From positions 62,001-126,000 of the forward strand of contig CALCJK010000011.1 in the NCBI GenBank assembly GCA_937967455.1: DNA of 64,000 bases, read 5' to 3'. The stretch comes from an uncultured bacterium. GTDB taxonomy: Bacteria > Bacteroidota > Ignavibacteria > UBA10030 > BY39. A program made the position numbers and the translations under genes. Positions 8,214-17,290 of this stretch are shown here, in pieces; the stretch's first letter is position 1, and each line of letters begins with the position of its first letter. The notes below the pieces were generated by a model. The model did no database searches, had not been told where the DNA came from, and worked only from the letters and a program-made list of their open reading frames with translations.

Positions 8214-9664
8214 TTGCTCATCAAAGAACAATAAATAAACCAGTTTCAATAACGGGCCTTGGTTTACATACTGGTGTAGAAACTACACTAACATTTAAGC
8301 CTGCACCTGAAGATTATGGAATCAGATTTAAAAGAGTGGATTTAGGTGGAAGTCCTGAAATCCCAGCAATTGTTGATCTTGTAGTTGATGTATCACGAGG
8401 CACAACACTTTCTTTAGGAGAAGCAAAAGTTTATACAGTTGAACATGTACTTGCAGCTATTGTTGGTTTACAAATCGACAATATAATTATAGAATTGGAT
8501 AACATTGAGCCTCCAATTTGTGATGGTAGTGCGCGTCCATTTGTCGATGCACTGCTTGAAGCAGGTTTACATTCTCAAACAGCTATGAAGGATTATCTTA
8601 TTATTGACCAAACTATTCAATATAGAGATGAGAAAAAGGGTGTAGATATTGTGGCTCTACCAACAGATGATTATCGGATCACTGTTATGATAGATTATCA
8701 GAATCAAGCGCTTGGGAGTCAGCATACTGGATTATTTAATTTAGAAAAAGAATTCGTTGAAGAATTTTCTTCAGCAAGAACATTTTGTTTTTTACACGAG
8801 GTCGAACTACTCCACTCTCAAGGATTAATAAAAGGTGGGAATTTAGATAATGCAATTGTAATCGTAGACAGAGAAATGAATGATGAAGAAGTTAAGAGGA
8901 TTGCACAAAAATTGGGAATAAGTCAATCGGTAATTTTAGGTAAAACTGGAGCTTTAAATAATAAGCTACTTCGTTATAAAAATGAACCAGCCCGTCACAA
9001 ACTTCTAGATTTAATGGGTGATTTAGCTTTAATTGGTGTGCCGTTTAAAGCACAAATTCTTGCTGCTCGTCCAGGTCATTCAAGCAACATTGAATTTGCT
9101 AAACTTGTTAGGAAAATGTATTTGCAGAAAAAACTGGTGAAAAGATTTCAGCATGAAAAAAAAGAGGGTGTTGTTTTTGATATTAATGCAATAAAGAGAA
9201 TTTTGCCTCATCGTTATCCTTTCTTGTTGATTGATAAAATTATAGATTTTAAGATGGACGAAAGTATCATTGGTGTAAAGAATGTAACAGTGAACGAGCC
9301 CTTTTTTGAAGGACATTTTCCAGGGCAGCCAGTAATGCCCGGCGTTTTGATTATAGAAGCAATGGCTCAAACTGGTGGAATATTATTGTTAAATGGTGTT
9401 GAAAATCCAGGTGACAAATTAGTATATTTTATGACAATTAATAATGCTAAGTTCAGAAAACCAGTTGTTCCAGGAGATCAGTTGATTTTTGAATTAAAAC
9501 TAAAAAGTCGTAGAAACAAAATTGCAGTAATGTCTGGTAAAGCTTTTGTGGACGGTAATCTAGTTGCAGAAGCAGAAATGTCAGCAGCGATAGTCAATCG
9601 CAACGAATCAAACCAAATAGAAAATAACTTTGAAAAACCAAAAGAACAATATACAATAAAATAA
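8210..9664 (+). CDS. lpxC: Bifunctional UDP-3-O-acyl-N-acetylglucosamine deacetylase / 3-hydroxyacyl-ACP dehydratase (LpxC-FabZ fusion)
   Basis: Two enzymes in one 484-residue chain. Residues 1 to about 310 are LpxC, the zinc deacetylase that commits the cell to lipid A: VEHVLAA holds one zinc His, HKLLDLMGD the second His and an Asp, and ARPGHSSN the catalytic His. From about residue 321 comes FabZ, the hotdog-fold dehydratase of fatty acid elongation, with LPHRYPFLL (catalytic His), FFEGHFPGQPVMPG and VLIIEAMAQ (catalytic acid). The fusion is a known hallmark of Bacteroidetes/Chlorobi and places the enzymes that compete for hydroxyacyl-ACP on one polypeptide. Overlaps lpxD by four bases and ends one base before lpxA. 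Confidence 0.97.
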   Translation: MIAHQRTINKPVSITGLGLHTGVETTLTFKPAPEDYGIRFKRVDLGGSPEIPAIVDLVVDVSRGTTLSLGEAKVYTVEHVLAAIVGLQIDNIIIELDNIEPPICDGSARPFVDALLEAGLHSQTAMKDYLIIDQTIQYRDEKKGVDIVALPTDDYRITVMIDYQNQALGSQHTGLFNLEKEFVEEFSSARTFCFLHEVELLHSQGLIKGGNLDNAIVIVDREMNDEEVKRIAQKLGISQSVILGKTGALNNKLLRYKNEPARHKLLDLMGDLALIGVPFKAQILAARPGHSSNIEFAKLVRKMYLQKKLVKRFQHEKKEGVVFDINAIKRILPHRYPFLLIDKIIDFKMDESIIGVKNVTVNEPFFEGHFPGQPVMPGVLIIEAMAQTGGILLLNGVENPGDKLVYFMTINNAKFRKPVVPGDQLIFELKLKSRRNKIAVMSGKAFVDGNLVAEAEMSAAIVNRNESNQIENNFEKPKEQYTIK

Positions 9665-9665
9665 T

Positions 9666-10451
9666 ATGTCTGTAAACATTCATTCAAGTGCTGTAGTCAG
9701 TTCAAAAGCAAAAATTTCAGAAAATGTTACAATTGGACCTTTTAGTATTGTCGAGGACGATGTAGTTATAGGAGAAGGAACACAGATTGGTTCAAGTGTT
9801 CTTTTAGCAAATGGAACAAGAATTGGTAAAAATTGTAAAATATCCCACGGTGCCGTTCTCGGAACACTTCCTCAAGATATAAAATTTGGTGGTGAAATAA
9901 CAACACTTGAAGTTGGCGATAATACAACTATTAGAGAGTATGCAACTTTAAATCGTGGAACTAAAGCTCATATGAAAACGGTCGTTGGAAGTAATTGCTT
10001 TTTAATGGCTTATATCCATGTTGCTCATGATTGTATAATAGGAAACAATGTAATAATTGCTAATGCAGTCAATATGGCTGGTCATGTTGAAATTGAAGAT
10101 AATGTTGTTGTTGGTGGCCTAACAGCAATTCATCAATTTGTGAGGATTGGAAAACATGCAATGGTTGGTGGTGGACTTAGAGCTTCCAAAGATGTACCTC
10201 CCTATATTCTTGCTGGGAAAGATCCAATGTCTTTTGAAGGTACAAATATTGTCGGTTTAAAACGCAGAAACTTTTCCTCAGAAACAATCTTGAATATAGA
10301 AAATGCTTATCGAATTATTTATGAATCAGGCTTGAATGTTTCTCAAGCAGTAAACAAGATTAAAAAAGAATTACCATTAACTCCTGAAATAATGGATATT
10401 TTAAACTTTATTGCTAAAAGTAAAAGAGGAATAATTGGGCGAAGTAGATGA
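9666..10451 (+). CDS. lpxA: UDP-N-acetylglucosamine O-acyltransferase LpxA
   Basis: First step of lipid A synthesis, a cytoplasmic trimer that acylates UDP-GlcNAc at the 3-hydroxyl from hydroxyacyl-ACP. The protein is a left-handed beta helix of hexapeptide repeats (about residues 5-190) followed by a helical C terminus. Conserved features are GTLPQDIKFGGE, TIREYATLNRGT, the catalytic His in HVAHDC, and GLRASKDVPPYILA. The 261 residues fit the family. The lpxD, lpxC-fabZ, lpxA order is the normal one for this lineage. Its stop overlaps the start of the next gene by four bases. Confidence 0.96.
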   Translation: MSVNIHSSAVVSSKAKISENVTIGPFSIVEDDVVIGEGTQIGSSVLLANGTRIGKNCKISHGAVLGTLPQDIKFGGEITTLEVGDNTTIREYATLNRGTKAHMKTVVGSNCFLMAYIHVAHDCIIGNNVIIANAVNMAGHVEIEDNVVVGGLTAIHQFVRIGKHAMVGGGLRASKDVPPYILAGKDPMSFEGTNIVGLKRRNFSSETILNIENAYRIIYESGLNVSQAVNKIKKELPLTPEIMDILNFIAKSKRGIIGRSR

Positions 10452-11215
10452 ATTGGAGATTTTTAAATACTGGTTTTAGATCTGGAAAATTTAATATGGA
10501 GTATGATGAGTTTCTGGCAACACGATTAGTTGGCGGTCATGGAAGTCCTTGCGTAAGAGTTTATGGTTGGAGTCCTCCAGCTATTTCAATAGGATATAAT
10601 CAAAATTTAGATGATATTGATATAAAAAGGTGTGAATCAGCAGGTATTGATGTAGTACGTAGACCTACAGGCGGTAGAGCTATTTTACATTGGAATGAGT
10701 TAACATACAGTGTTATTATGTTCTCAGAAAAAATGTCTGTTAGCCAAATATACGAAAAAATTAGCAGGGCAATTGTTGAGGGTTTAAATCTATTAGGTGT
10801 TGAAGTGCAATTGGAAAAATCCCAACCAAATTTTCAAAAGTTTTATAAAACTACAGCTTCTATCCCTTGTTTCTCAAGTAGTGCAAGATATGAAATCCAG
10901 CATAATGGTAGAAAACTTGTTGGAAGTGCTCAACGGCGTTATACACTAAATGAAAAAGAAGTTGTTCTGCAACATGGCTCAATTTTGATTGGTCCTGAAC
11001 ACAAATCTCTAATAGATTTTTTAAATGAAAAAAATACAAACCTGCTCAATATAATGAAAAAAAATCTCGATGAACATACCACTGATTTAAAGCAAATTTT
11101 AAATCGCGAAGTAAGTTTTGAAGAAGTTGCTGAGGCAATAAAAATTGGCTTTGAAAAAAACTGGAGTTTAAATTTTTTGGATCCAGAAAAACAGATAACA
11201 AGAACATTAACTTGA
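10448..11215 (+). CDS. lipM: Lipoyl/octanoyl transferase, LipM-like (BirA/LplA fold)
   Basis: Member of the biotin/lipoate protein-ligase fold family, 255 residues. It shows RRPTGGRAILH (the RRxxGGxxxxH substrate-binding motif), then a Cys in a PCFSSS context followed by YEIQHNGRKLVGSAQRR. The Cys before the YEI...GSAQ segment is the pattern of LipM, which uses a thioester Cys to move octanoyl groups from ACP to a lipoyl domain. True ligases (LplA) need ATP and lack that Cys. The role would be lipoylation of 2-oxoacid dehydrogenases or GcvH. It overlaps lpxA by four bases and precedes panB, so it sits within the envelope operon although its job is cofactor attachment. LipM versus lipoate ligase is not settled by sequence alone. 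Confidence 0.75.
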   Translation: MNWRFLNTGFRSGKFNMEYDEFLATRLVGGHGSPCVRVYGWSPPAISIGYNQNLDDIDIKRCESAGIDVVRRPTGGRAILHWNELTYSVIMFSEKMSVSQIYEKISRAIVEGLNLLGVEVQLEKSQPNFQKFYKTTASIPCFSSSARYEIQHNGRKLVGSAQRRYTLNEKEVVLQHGSILIGPEHKSLIDFLNEKNTNLLNIMKKNLDEHTTDLKQILNREVSFEEVAEAIKIGFEKNWSLNFLDPEKQITRTLT

Positions 11216-11216
11216 T

Positions 11217-12029
11217 ATGAGAATAAATTATACAGGGAAAATAACGACAAAGATCGTTCAAAGAATGAAAATAGATGGTGAGAGAATCTCTGCACTTACA
11301 GCTTACGATTATATTATTGCGAATATGCTTGATGAGATTGGAATTGATATTATACTTGTTGGTGATTCTCTCGGGAATGTATTTCAAGGACAGGAAACAA
11401 CCATACCCGTCACAGTCGATGAAATTATTTATCATACAAAGGCAGTTCGTCGTGCTGTGAAGAGAGCACTTCTTGTAGTTGATATGCCTTTTCTTTCTTA
11501 TCAAATTAGTATTGAAGATGCGATTCGAAATTGTGGTAGGGTTTTAAAAGAAACAGGTGCAGAGGCTGTTAAAATTGAAGGTGGTAAACAAATTTTGCCC
11601 ACAATTAAACGACTAGTTGAAGTTGGGATTCCAGTTATGGGACATTTAGGTTTAACACCACAGTCAATCCATAAATTTGGTAGTTATGAAGTGAGAGGAA
11701 AAGTAAAAGCTGAAGCTATCAGTATTTTGAACGATGCTAAGTTGTTAGAAAGAGCTGGTGTTTTTTCTATTGTACTTGAAAAAATACCTGCTGCGTTAGC
11801 AAAAAAGGTTACTCAATCAATTTCTATCCCTACAATTGGTATAGGCGCAGGACCATATTGCGATGGGCAAATTCTTGTTGTGTATGATATGCTTGGAATG
11901 TTTGAAGATTTTAAACCTAAATTTGTCCGAGAATATGCTCAGCTTTCAAAAATTATGAAAAATGCTTTTAAAAATTATTTAAAAGATGTGAAATTAGGAA
12001 ATTTCCCGTCTAAAGAAGAGAGCTTCTAA
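11217..12029 (+). CDS. panB: 3-methyl-2-oxobutanoate hydroxymethyltransferase (ketopantoate synthase)
   Basis: Adds a hydroxymethyl group from methylenetetrahydrofolate to ketoisovalerate, the first committed step to pantothenate and coenzyme A. The TIM-barrel protein of 270 residues shows LTAYDY, the Mg-binding GDSLGN segment, VVDMPFLSY, AEAVKIEGG, GHLGLTPQS and GIGAGPYCDGQILV, all standard PanB motifs. It starts one base after the lipM-like stop and is followed eight bases later by surE. No panC or panD is in the window. Confidence 0.95.
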   Translation: MRINYTGKITTKIVQRMKIDGERISALTAYDYIIANMLDEIGIDIILVGDSLGNVFQGQETTIPVTVDEIIYHTKAVRRAVKRALLVVDMPFLSYQISIEDAIRNCGRVLKETGAEAVKIEGGKQILPTIKRLVEVGIPVMGHLGLTPQSIHKFGSYEVRGKVKAEAISILNDAKLLERAGVFSIVLEKIPAALAKKVTQSISIPTIGIGAGPYCDGQILVVYDMLGMFEDFKPKFVREYAQLSKIMKNAFKNYLKDVKLGNFPSKEESF

Positions 12030-12036
12030 GAAGTTT

Positions 12037-12810
12037 ATGAAAAAGAAAAAATATTCAATCTTGATATCGAATGATGACGGTATTGATGCACCTGGTTTAT
12101 ATGCTTTAGTTAGTGAAATTAAAAAAATTGGGGACGTATATGTAGCAGCGCCTGATAAGCAACAGAGTGCAGTTGGGCATGCAATTACAATGAACTATCC
12201 TTTAAGAGCACAGAAGTTTTATAAAAATGGAAAATTCTTTGGTTATGCAATCGATGGAACTCCTGCAGATGCTGTAAAATTAGCTGTTGGTTCATTATTA
12301 AAGGAAAAACCGGATCTTTTAATTTCTGGGATCAATCACGGTGCCAATACTGCTGTTAGTATTATTTATTCAGGTACAGTTTCAGCTGCCACAGAAGGAA
12401 CTTTCCTTGGCATTCCTTCAATAGCGGTTTCGCTAACAACTTACGGTAAACCAGATTTTAGATACGCTGCAAAGTTTACAAAAAAAATAGCTCAGATTGT
12501 TTTGAAAAAAGGTATACCGTTGGGTACGTTATTAAATGTTAACGTGCCTCCAATTCCTGAAAAAGAAATCAAGGGAGTAAGAATCACTCGCCAGAGCAAA
12601 GCCAGGTGGAACGATTGGTTCGAAGCGCGTAAAGATCCAAATAATAAAGAATATTACTGGCTCACGGGCCGTCTTGTAGATGAAGAAAAATCTGATGATA
12701 CAGATCTATGGGCTGTCGAACATAATTATGTATCTATAACACCAATTCAATATGATTTAACAGATTATAAGCTCATTCCAGAATTAAAGAAATGGAAAAT
12801 TGATTGCTAA
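12037..12810 (+). CDS. surE: 5'/3'-nucleotidase SurE
   Basis: Metal-dependent survival-protein phosphatase acting on nucleoside 5'- and 3'-monophosphates in the cytoplasm. The 257 residues have the SNDDGIDAPG metal site near the N terminus, the SGINHGANT motif near residue 99, and SGTVSAATEG, all diagnostic. It is the last gene of the uppS-surE run; a 133-base gap with a good promoter follows. Its place beside panB and lipid A genes gives no further clue to its role. Confidence 0.95.
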   Translation: MKKKKYSILISNDDGIDAPGLYALVSEIKKIGDVYVAAPDKQQSAVGHAITMNYPLRAQKFYKNGKFFGYAIDGTPADAVKLAVGSLLKEKPDLLISGINHGANTAVSIIYSGTVSAATEGTFLGIPSIAVSLTTYGKPDFRYAAKFTKKIAQIVLKKGIPLGTLLNVNVPPIPEKEIKGVRITRQSKARWNDWFEARKDPNNKEYYWLTGRLVDEEKSDDTDLWAVEHNYVSITPIQYDLTDYKLIPELKKWKIDC

Positions 12811-12853
12811 AATAAGCCATTTTTGACTTACATTAATACTTCAACTTATTTTT

Positions 12854-12883
12854 TTTGATCTAAATTTACAACTTTTATTTTTG
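12854..12883 (+). promoter_or_regulatory. Bacteroidota-type promoter upstream of the 1223-residue flavoprotein
   Basis: TTTG at 12854-12857, an 18-base spacer, then TATTTTTG at 12876-12883, a full match to the TTTG / TAnnTTTG consensus known for the primary sigma factor of Bacteroidetes. It lies about 60 bases before the ATG at 12944 in the 133-base gap after surE. The region is very AT-rich, so chance matches are possible, but both boxes and the spacing agree. Confidence 0.55.
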
Positions 12884-12943
12884 GATATTAATTCTTATAT
12901 TACCTCACGAATATCAGATCCCTCATAAAATTTTAATCAGAAT

Positions 12944-15900
12944 ATGAAAAATATCTATAGAATTACCCGTAAAGAGCTAAAATTAAATATATCAGGATTC
13001 GAATATAAGGATCTATACATTCCTGATAAACTTGAACAATTAACAAATATTTTTTATAAAGAGGTAGAATCAAAGGATCCTAATTTATATCAAAATTTTA
13101 TAAAATATAAAAACAATTCTCATTCATTCTCACCTATCCAAATTTCAAATGTTTTAGTATCAATGGCATCACACCTGAGTGATTTTATTGGTAAATTGTT
13201 TGGAGTAACGAATGAACTTAACTCGCTTAAAAGTTATATTGAAGAAGATATAATATATTTAAAAAAAGAATTTATCCAACGAAGGGCACTCAAAAAATGG
13301 GGAGAACAGAATTTATCAAATTATAAATTTCAGGATATCGATAGTTTCCTAATTGAACTTAAATCAAAAGTGTTTAACGACCTCAATTACGAAGATGAGG
13401 AAAAATTATTTGCTCAAATTGTTTTGAAAATTATTGAAGTGGAAAATAACTATAAGGCTAAGATAACAACACCTGAAAAAGTAATTCCTGAAGATATACA
13501 GAAATATGTTAAAAAATTATCTTCCCTTTTCAATAGTGGATATGATCCAAATAATTCTGAAGATGTTGTTAGATTAGCAAAAAATTTGCTTGAAAAGTTG
13601 GAACAATGGTGTGCTTTTGTATATTTTGACAAATATTTAAATAAAAGAATTAAAAATTGGTCTTCATTTCGCCTACCGGAAAACATTGATTATAATCATT
13701 TAGTAAGTTATGAAAAAGTTACTGATAACAATTTGGAAATAATGCATGGGATTGAATACCGGAGGAGGGATGGTTTTGATTTAACCGATCCAAGATTTAG
13801 CAAAAGAGATGTTGCGGTAGAAGTCGATTATTGTATTTTTTGTCATGAGAGAAATAAAGATTCCTGTTCAAAAGGTTTGTTTGAAAAAAGTGGTGAAGTT
13901 AAATTAAATCCTCTTGGAATTGAATTGAGAGGTTGTCCGCTTGATGAAAAGATTTCAGAAGCACATTACTTGAAAAGAAATGGAAATTCTCTTGCAGCAC
14001 TGGCTCTTATAATGATTGATAACCCAATGGTTCCTGGGACCGGACACAGGATTTGTAACGATTGTATGAAATCCTGTATTTACCAAAAGCAAACACCGGT
14101 TAATATACCGCAGATTGAAACTGGAATTTTAACTGATGTTCTAAATATTCCCTGGGGATTTGAAATCTATAGTTTGTTAACTCGCTGGAATCCTGTTAAT
14201 ATATACCAACCTTATGCCAAACCATACAATGGTCATAAAATTTTAGTTGTTGGTATGGGACCTGCCGGCTACACACTTGCACATTATCTTTTGAATGAAG
14301 GTTTTGGTGTAGTTGGCATTGATGGCTTGAAAATAGAACCATTACCTGAAGAGTTGACAGGAAACGAATACAATCCGCCTATTCCAATATATGATATTAA
14401 CGAGCTCAGAAGTCCACTTGATGATAGAATAATGGCAGGATTTGGAGGTGTATCTGAATATGGCATTACTGTGAGGTGGGATAAAAACTTTCTTACAATA
14501 ATTTATCTTAATCTGTTACGAAGAAAAAACTTTAAAATTTTTGGAGGTGTAAGGTTTGGTGGAACTCTAAATATTGAAGATGCATGGGCATTAGGATTTG
14601 ACCATATTGCAATTGCCACAGGTGCGGGTAAACCCACGATTTTAAATATGAAAAACAATCTAATACGAGGCATCCGTAAGGCAAGTGATTTTCTTATGGG
14701 ACTTCAATTAACAGGTGCAGCAAAAAAGTCGAGCTTGGCAAATTTACAGATTGAACTCCCTGCAATTGTTATTGGTGGTGGTCTTACAGCTATCGATGCT
14801 GCAACTGAATTAATGGCATATTATCCATATCAGGTTGAAAAAATCTATGAGCGTTATGAAAAACTAATTGAAAAATTTGGTGAAGAGGAAATTTTCAGTC
14901 TATTCGATGAGGAGGAAAGGCAGATATTTAGAAAATTTTTAGAACATGGCAAAGAAGTTAAATATGAGAGAAATAGAGCCCAAGCAAGCAAGGAAAAACC
15001 GAATTTTATAAATCTTGTAAAAAAATGGGGAGGAGTTAAAGTTTGTTATCGAAAGGGCTTAACAGACTCACCAGCTTATCGATTGAATCATGAAGAAATA
15101 ATAAAAGCTTTCGAAGAAGGTATAGAGTTTATTGAAAAATTAAATCCGGTAGAAGCTGTTCCAGATGATTTTGGTGCAGTTAAGGAAGTAATTTTTGAAA
15201 AACAGACAGAAGAAAATGGTAAATGGCGAGGTACAGGTGAATATGTTACGATACCTGCTCGTTCTGTACTTGTTGCAGCTGGAACAAGTCCAAATATTAT
15301 CTATGAAAGAGAATTTCCAAATACATTTAAGCTTGATAAATGGAAGCAATTTTTCCAAACTCACCAATTAACTTTAGATGGTGAGGCTGCACTATTACCT
15401 GTTGAAGATTCTGAGAAAGCATTCTTTACTTCATATAGAGAAGGAAATAAATTTATAACTTATTATGGGGATAATCATCCAGCTTATGCAGGGAATGTTG
15501 TGAAAGCAATGGCTTCAGCGAGGAATGGATATCCTTATATATTAAAGTTGTTTGAAAAAAAATTACAATCTCTTGATAAGAATCAACAAGAAAAGAGAGA
15601 TCAAGAATGGTTAGATTTTACCAGGATGCTTGAAGATCAATTATCCCCGCAAGTTGTAAGTGTTAACCGTTTGACTTCAAATATAGTTGAAGTTATTGTT
15701 AGAGCACCACTTCAGGCAAAGAAATTTAAGCCAGGACAATTTTATCGTGTTCAGAATTATGAATCGAATTCTATATGGGTAAATGATACACAGCTCACAA
15801 TGGAGGGATTAGCTTTAACAGGTGCATGGACAGATCCTGAAAAAGGACTTCTGAGTGTTATTGTCCTTGAAATGGGAGCATCCTCAAGATTATGTGCCGC

Positions 15901-16615
15901 ATTAAAACCTGGCCAAAAGGTTGTTGTTATGGGACCAACCGGTACACCAACCGAGATTCCAAAAAATGAAAATGTTTTACTTGCAGGTGGTGGATTAGGT
16001 AATGCAGTTCTTTTCTCAATTGCAAAAGCACTTCGTGAGAATGGAAATAAAGTTATTTACTTTGCTGGTTACAAGCGGGGTGAGGATTTGTTTAAACGAG
16101 AAGAGATTGAAGCTTCCACAGACCAAATAATTTGGAGTACTGATGCTGGTGCTGAAATAAAACCTAATCGCCCTCAGGATGCACACTTTAGAGGAAATAT
16201 TGTTCAAGCAATGAAAGCCTACGCTGAAGGTAAATTAACAGAGGTTTTAATTCCACTACCTGCAGTTAATAGAATCATTGCGATTGGCTCAGATAGAATG
16301 ATGGCTGCAGTGAAGGAAGCTCGCCATACTGTTTTAGCTCCATATTTTTCAAATCATATTGCAATTGGTAGTATTAACGCTCCAATGCAATGTATGATGA
16401 AAGAAGTTTGTGCACAATGTTTAATACGCCATATTGATCCAGTGACAGGAGAAGAAAGTAAACCAGTCTTCACCTGTTTTAATCAGGATCAACATCTAGA
16501 TGAAGTCGATTTCAATAATCTAAATTCAAGATTGAAATCAAACAGTGTATTAGAGAAAATATCAAATAAGTACTTAGACTATTTGTTAACATTACAACCA
16601 ATAGAAATGGTATAA
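12944..16615 (+). CDS. Large fused flavoprotein oxidoreductase (GltD/NfnB-like plus NfnA/PyrK-like)
   Basis: A 1223-residue soluble protein joining modules that are usually separate subunits. Residues 1 to about 280 are a mostly helical region I do not recognise. Cysteines follow at about 299-310 (CIFCHERNKDSC) and 369-375 (CNDCMKSC), resembling the iron-sulfur part of GltD/NfnB. Two dinucleotide-binding folds come next, ILVVGMGPAGYTLA near 432 and IVIGGGLTAID near 605, as in the glutamate synthase small subunit. From about 900 there is a ferredoxin-NADP-reductase-like unit (FKPGQFYRVQNYE for FAD, LLAGGGLGNA for NAD). At 1147-1178 sits a cysteine cluster, CMMKEVCAQC...FTCF, matching the 2Fe-2S domain of PyrK/NfnA. 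Domain content suggests an NAD(P)H-ferredoxin transhydrogenase-like or bifurcating enzyme with the subunits fused in reverse order; the substrates are unknown. It stands alone with its own promoter-like site. Confidence 0.75.
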   Translation: MKNIYRITRKELKLNISGFEYKDLYIPDKLEQLTNIFYKEVESKDPNLYQNFIKYKNNSHSFSPIQISNVLVSMASHLSDFIGKLFGVTNELNSLKSYIEEDIIYLKKEFIQRRALKKWGEQNLSNYKFQDIDSFLIELKSKVFNDLNYEDEEKLFAQIVLKIIEVENNYKAKITTPEKVIPEDIQKYVKKLSSLFNSGYDPNNSEDVVRLAKNLLEKLEQWCAFVYFDKYLNKRIKNWSSFRLPENIDYNHLVSYEKVTDNNLEIMHGIEYRRRDGFDLTDPRFSKRDVAVEVDYCIFCHERNKDSCSKGLFEKSGEVKLNPLGIELRGCPLDEKISEAHYLKRNGNSLAALALIMIDNPMVPGTGHRICNDCMKSCIYQKQTPVNIPQIETGILTDVLNIPWGFEIYSLLTRWNPVNIYQPYAKPYNGHKILVVGMGPAGYTLAHYLLNEGFGVVGIDGLKIEPLPEELTGNEYNPPIPIYDINELRSPLDDRIMAGFGGVSEYGITVRWDKNFLTIIYLNLLRRKNFKIFGGVRFGGTLNIEDAWALGFDHIAIATGAGKPTILNMKNNLIRGIRKASDFLMGLQLTGAAKKSSLANLQIELPAIVIGGGLTAIDAATELMAYYPYQVEKIYERYEKLIEKFGEEEIFSLFDEEERQIFRKFLEHGKEVKYERNRAQASKEKPNFINLVKKWGGVKVCYRKGLTDSPAYRLNHEEIIKAFEEGIEFIEKLNPVEAVPDDFGAVKEVIFEKQTEENGKWRGTGEYVTIPARSVLVAAGTSPNIIYEREFPNTFKLDKWKQFFQTHQLTLDGEAALLPVEDSEKAFFTSYREGNKFITYYGDNHPAYAGNVVKAMASARNGYPYILKLFEKKLQSLDKNQQEKRDQEWLDFTRMLEDQLSPQVVSVNRLTSNIVEVIVRAPLQAKKFKPGQFYRVQNYESNSIWVNDTQLTMEGLALTGAWTDPEKGLLSVIVLEMGASSRLCAALKPGQKVVVMGPTGTPTEIPKNENVLLAGGGLGNAVLFSIAKALRENGNKVIYFAGYKRGEDLFKREEIEASTDQIIWSTDAGAEIKPNRPQDAHFRGNIVQAMKAYAEGKLTEVLIPLPAVNRIIAIGSDRMMAAVKEARHTVLAPYFSNHIAIGSINAPMQCMMKEVCAQCLIRHIDPVTGEESKPVFTCFNQDQHLDEVDFNNLNSRLKSNSVLEKISNKYLDYLLTLQPIEMV

Positions 16616-16635
16616 ACTCAAACAGGAAATAAAAT

Positions 16636-17283
16636 ATGAAGCTTAATAAGCTCATCAAATCAATTATACCAAAACATGATTTTTTTTTCCAGATGTTTGA
16701 AGAAGATATTAATAATCTTGTTTATGGTAGCAGAACTTTACTTCAAGGATTTAATTTTCCATTAACTGAGGAAGCAAAGAACAAACTTTTATTATTAGAA
16801 GATATCGAACATCAAGGAGATATAATTTCTCACAAACTTTTCAATGAACTAAGTAAGTCTTTCATAGCACCATTTGATAGGGAAGATATACACAAGCTGA
16901 TCGAGTCAATTGATAATGTACTTGACAATATTCAAGGAATCTCGAAAAGGATAATACTATATGAAATAAATTCGTTTCCAGGCTCAGGGTATAAATTAAT
17001 TGAAATTCTGAATGAGTCTATATTAGAATTAGGTAAAGCTATCCCCCTTTTAAGAGATATGGAAAATAAGGAGAAGATAATAGAATCATTGGTACATATA
17101 AATACATATGAGAATAAAGCCGATGATATTTTTGAATATGCGGTTGCAGAATTGTTCAGGAACTGTAAAGATCCAATTGAATTAATTAAGCTTAAAGAAA
17201 TACTTGAAGGATTGGAGGCGGCAACCGACCGGTGTGAGGATGCAGCAAATGCTATCGAGAGTATCATCATAAAAAATACTTAG
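16636..17283 (+). CDS. DUF47 (PhoU-like) phosphate transport regulator
   Basis: A 215-residue all-helical protein of the DUF47/TIGR00153 family, distant relatives of PhoU. Visible features are the start ...IIPKHDFFFQMFEED, the conserved LLEDIEHQGDIISHKL segment (D/E-x-x-x-D/E metal-binding pattern), and the C-terminal EGLEAATDRCEDAANAIESI repeat of the same pattern. Such proteins are nearly always paired with a PiT phosphate transporter, which follows eight bases downstream here, and are thought to modulate its activity. It starts 20 bases after the flavoprotein stop, with an AGGA site upstream. Confidence 0.9.
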   Translation: MKLNKLIKSIIPKHDFFFQMFEEDINNLVYGSRTLLQGFNFPLTEEAKNKLLLLEDIEHQGDIISHKLFNELSKSFIAPFDREDIHKLIESIDNVLDNIQGISKRIILYEINSFPGSGYKLIEILNESILELGKAIPLLRDMENKEKIIESLVHINTYENKADDIFEYAVAELFRNCKDPIELIKLKEILEGLEAATDRCEDAANAIESIIIKNT

Positions 17284-17290
17284 AGAAATT

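Noticed and set aside
11046-11504. Minus-strand ORF of 152 residues (and 10939-11295)
   Set aside because: Opposite the lipM-like and panB genes; composition rich in Ser/Phe/Ile as expected for a shadow of AT-rich coding DNA.
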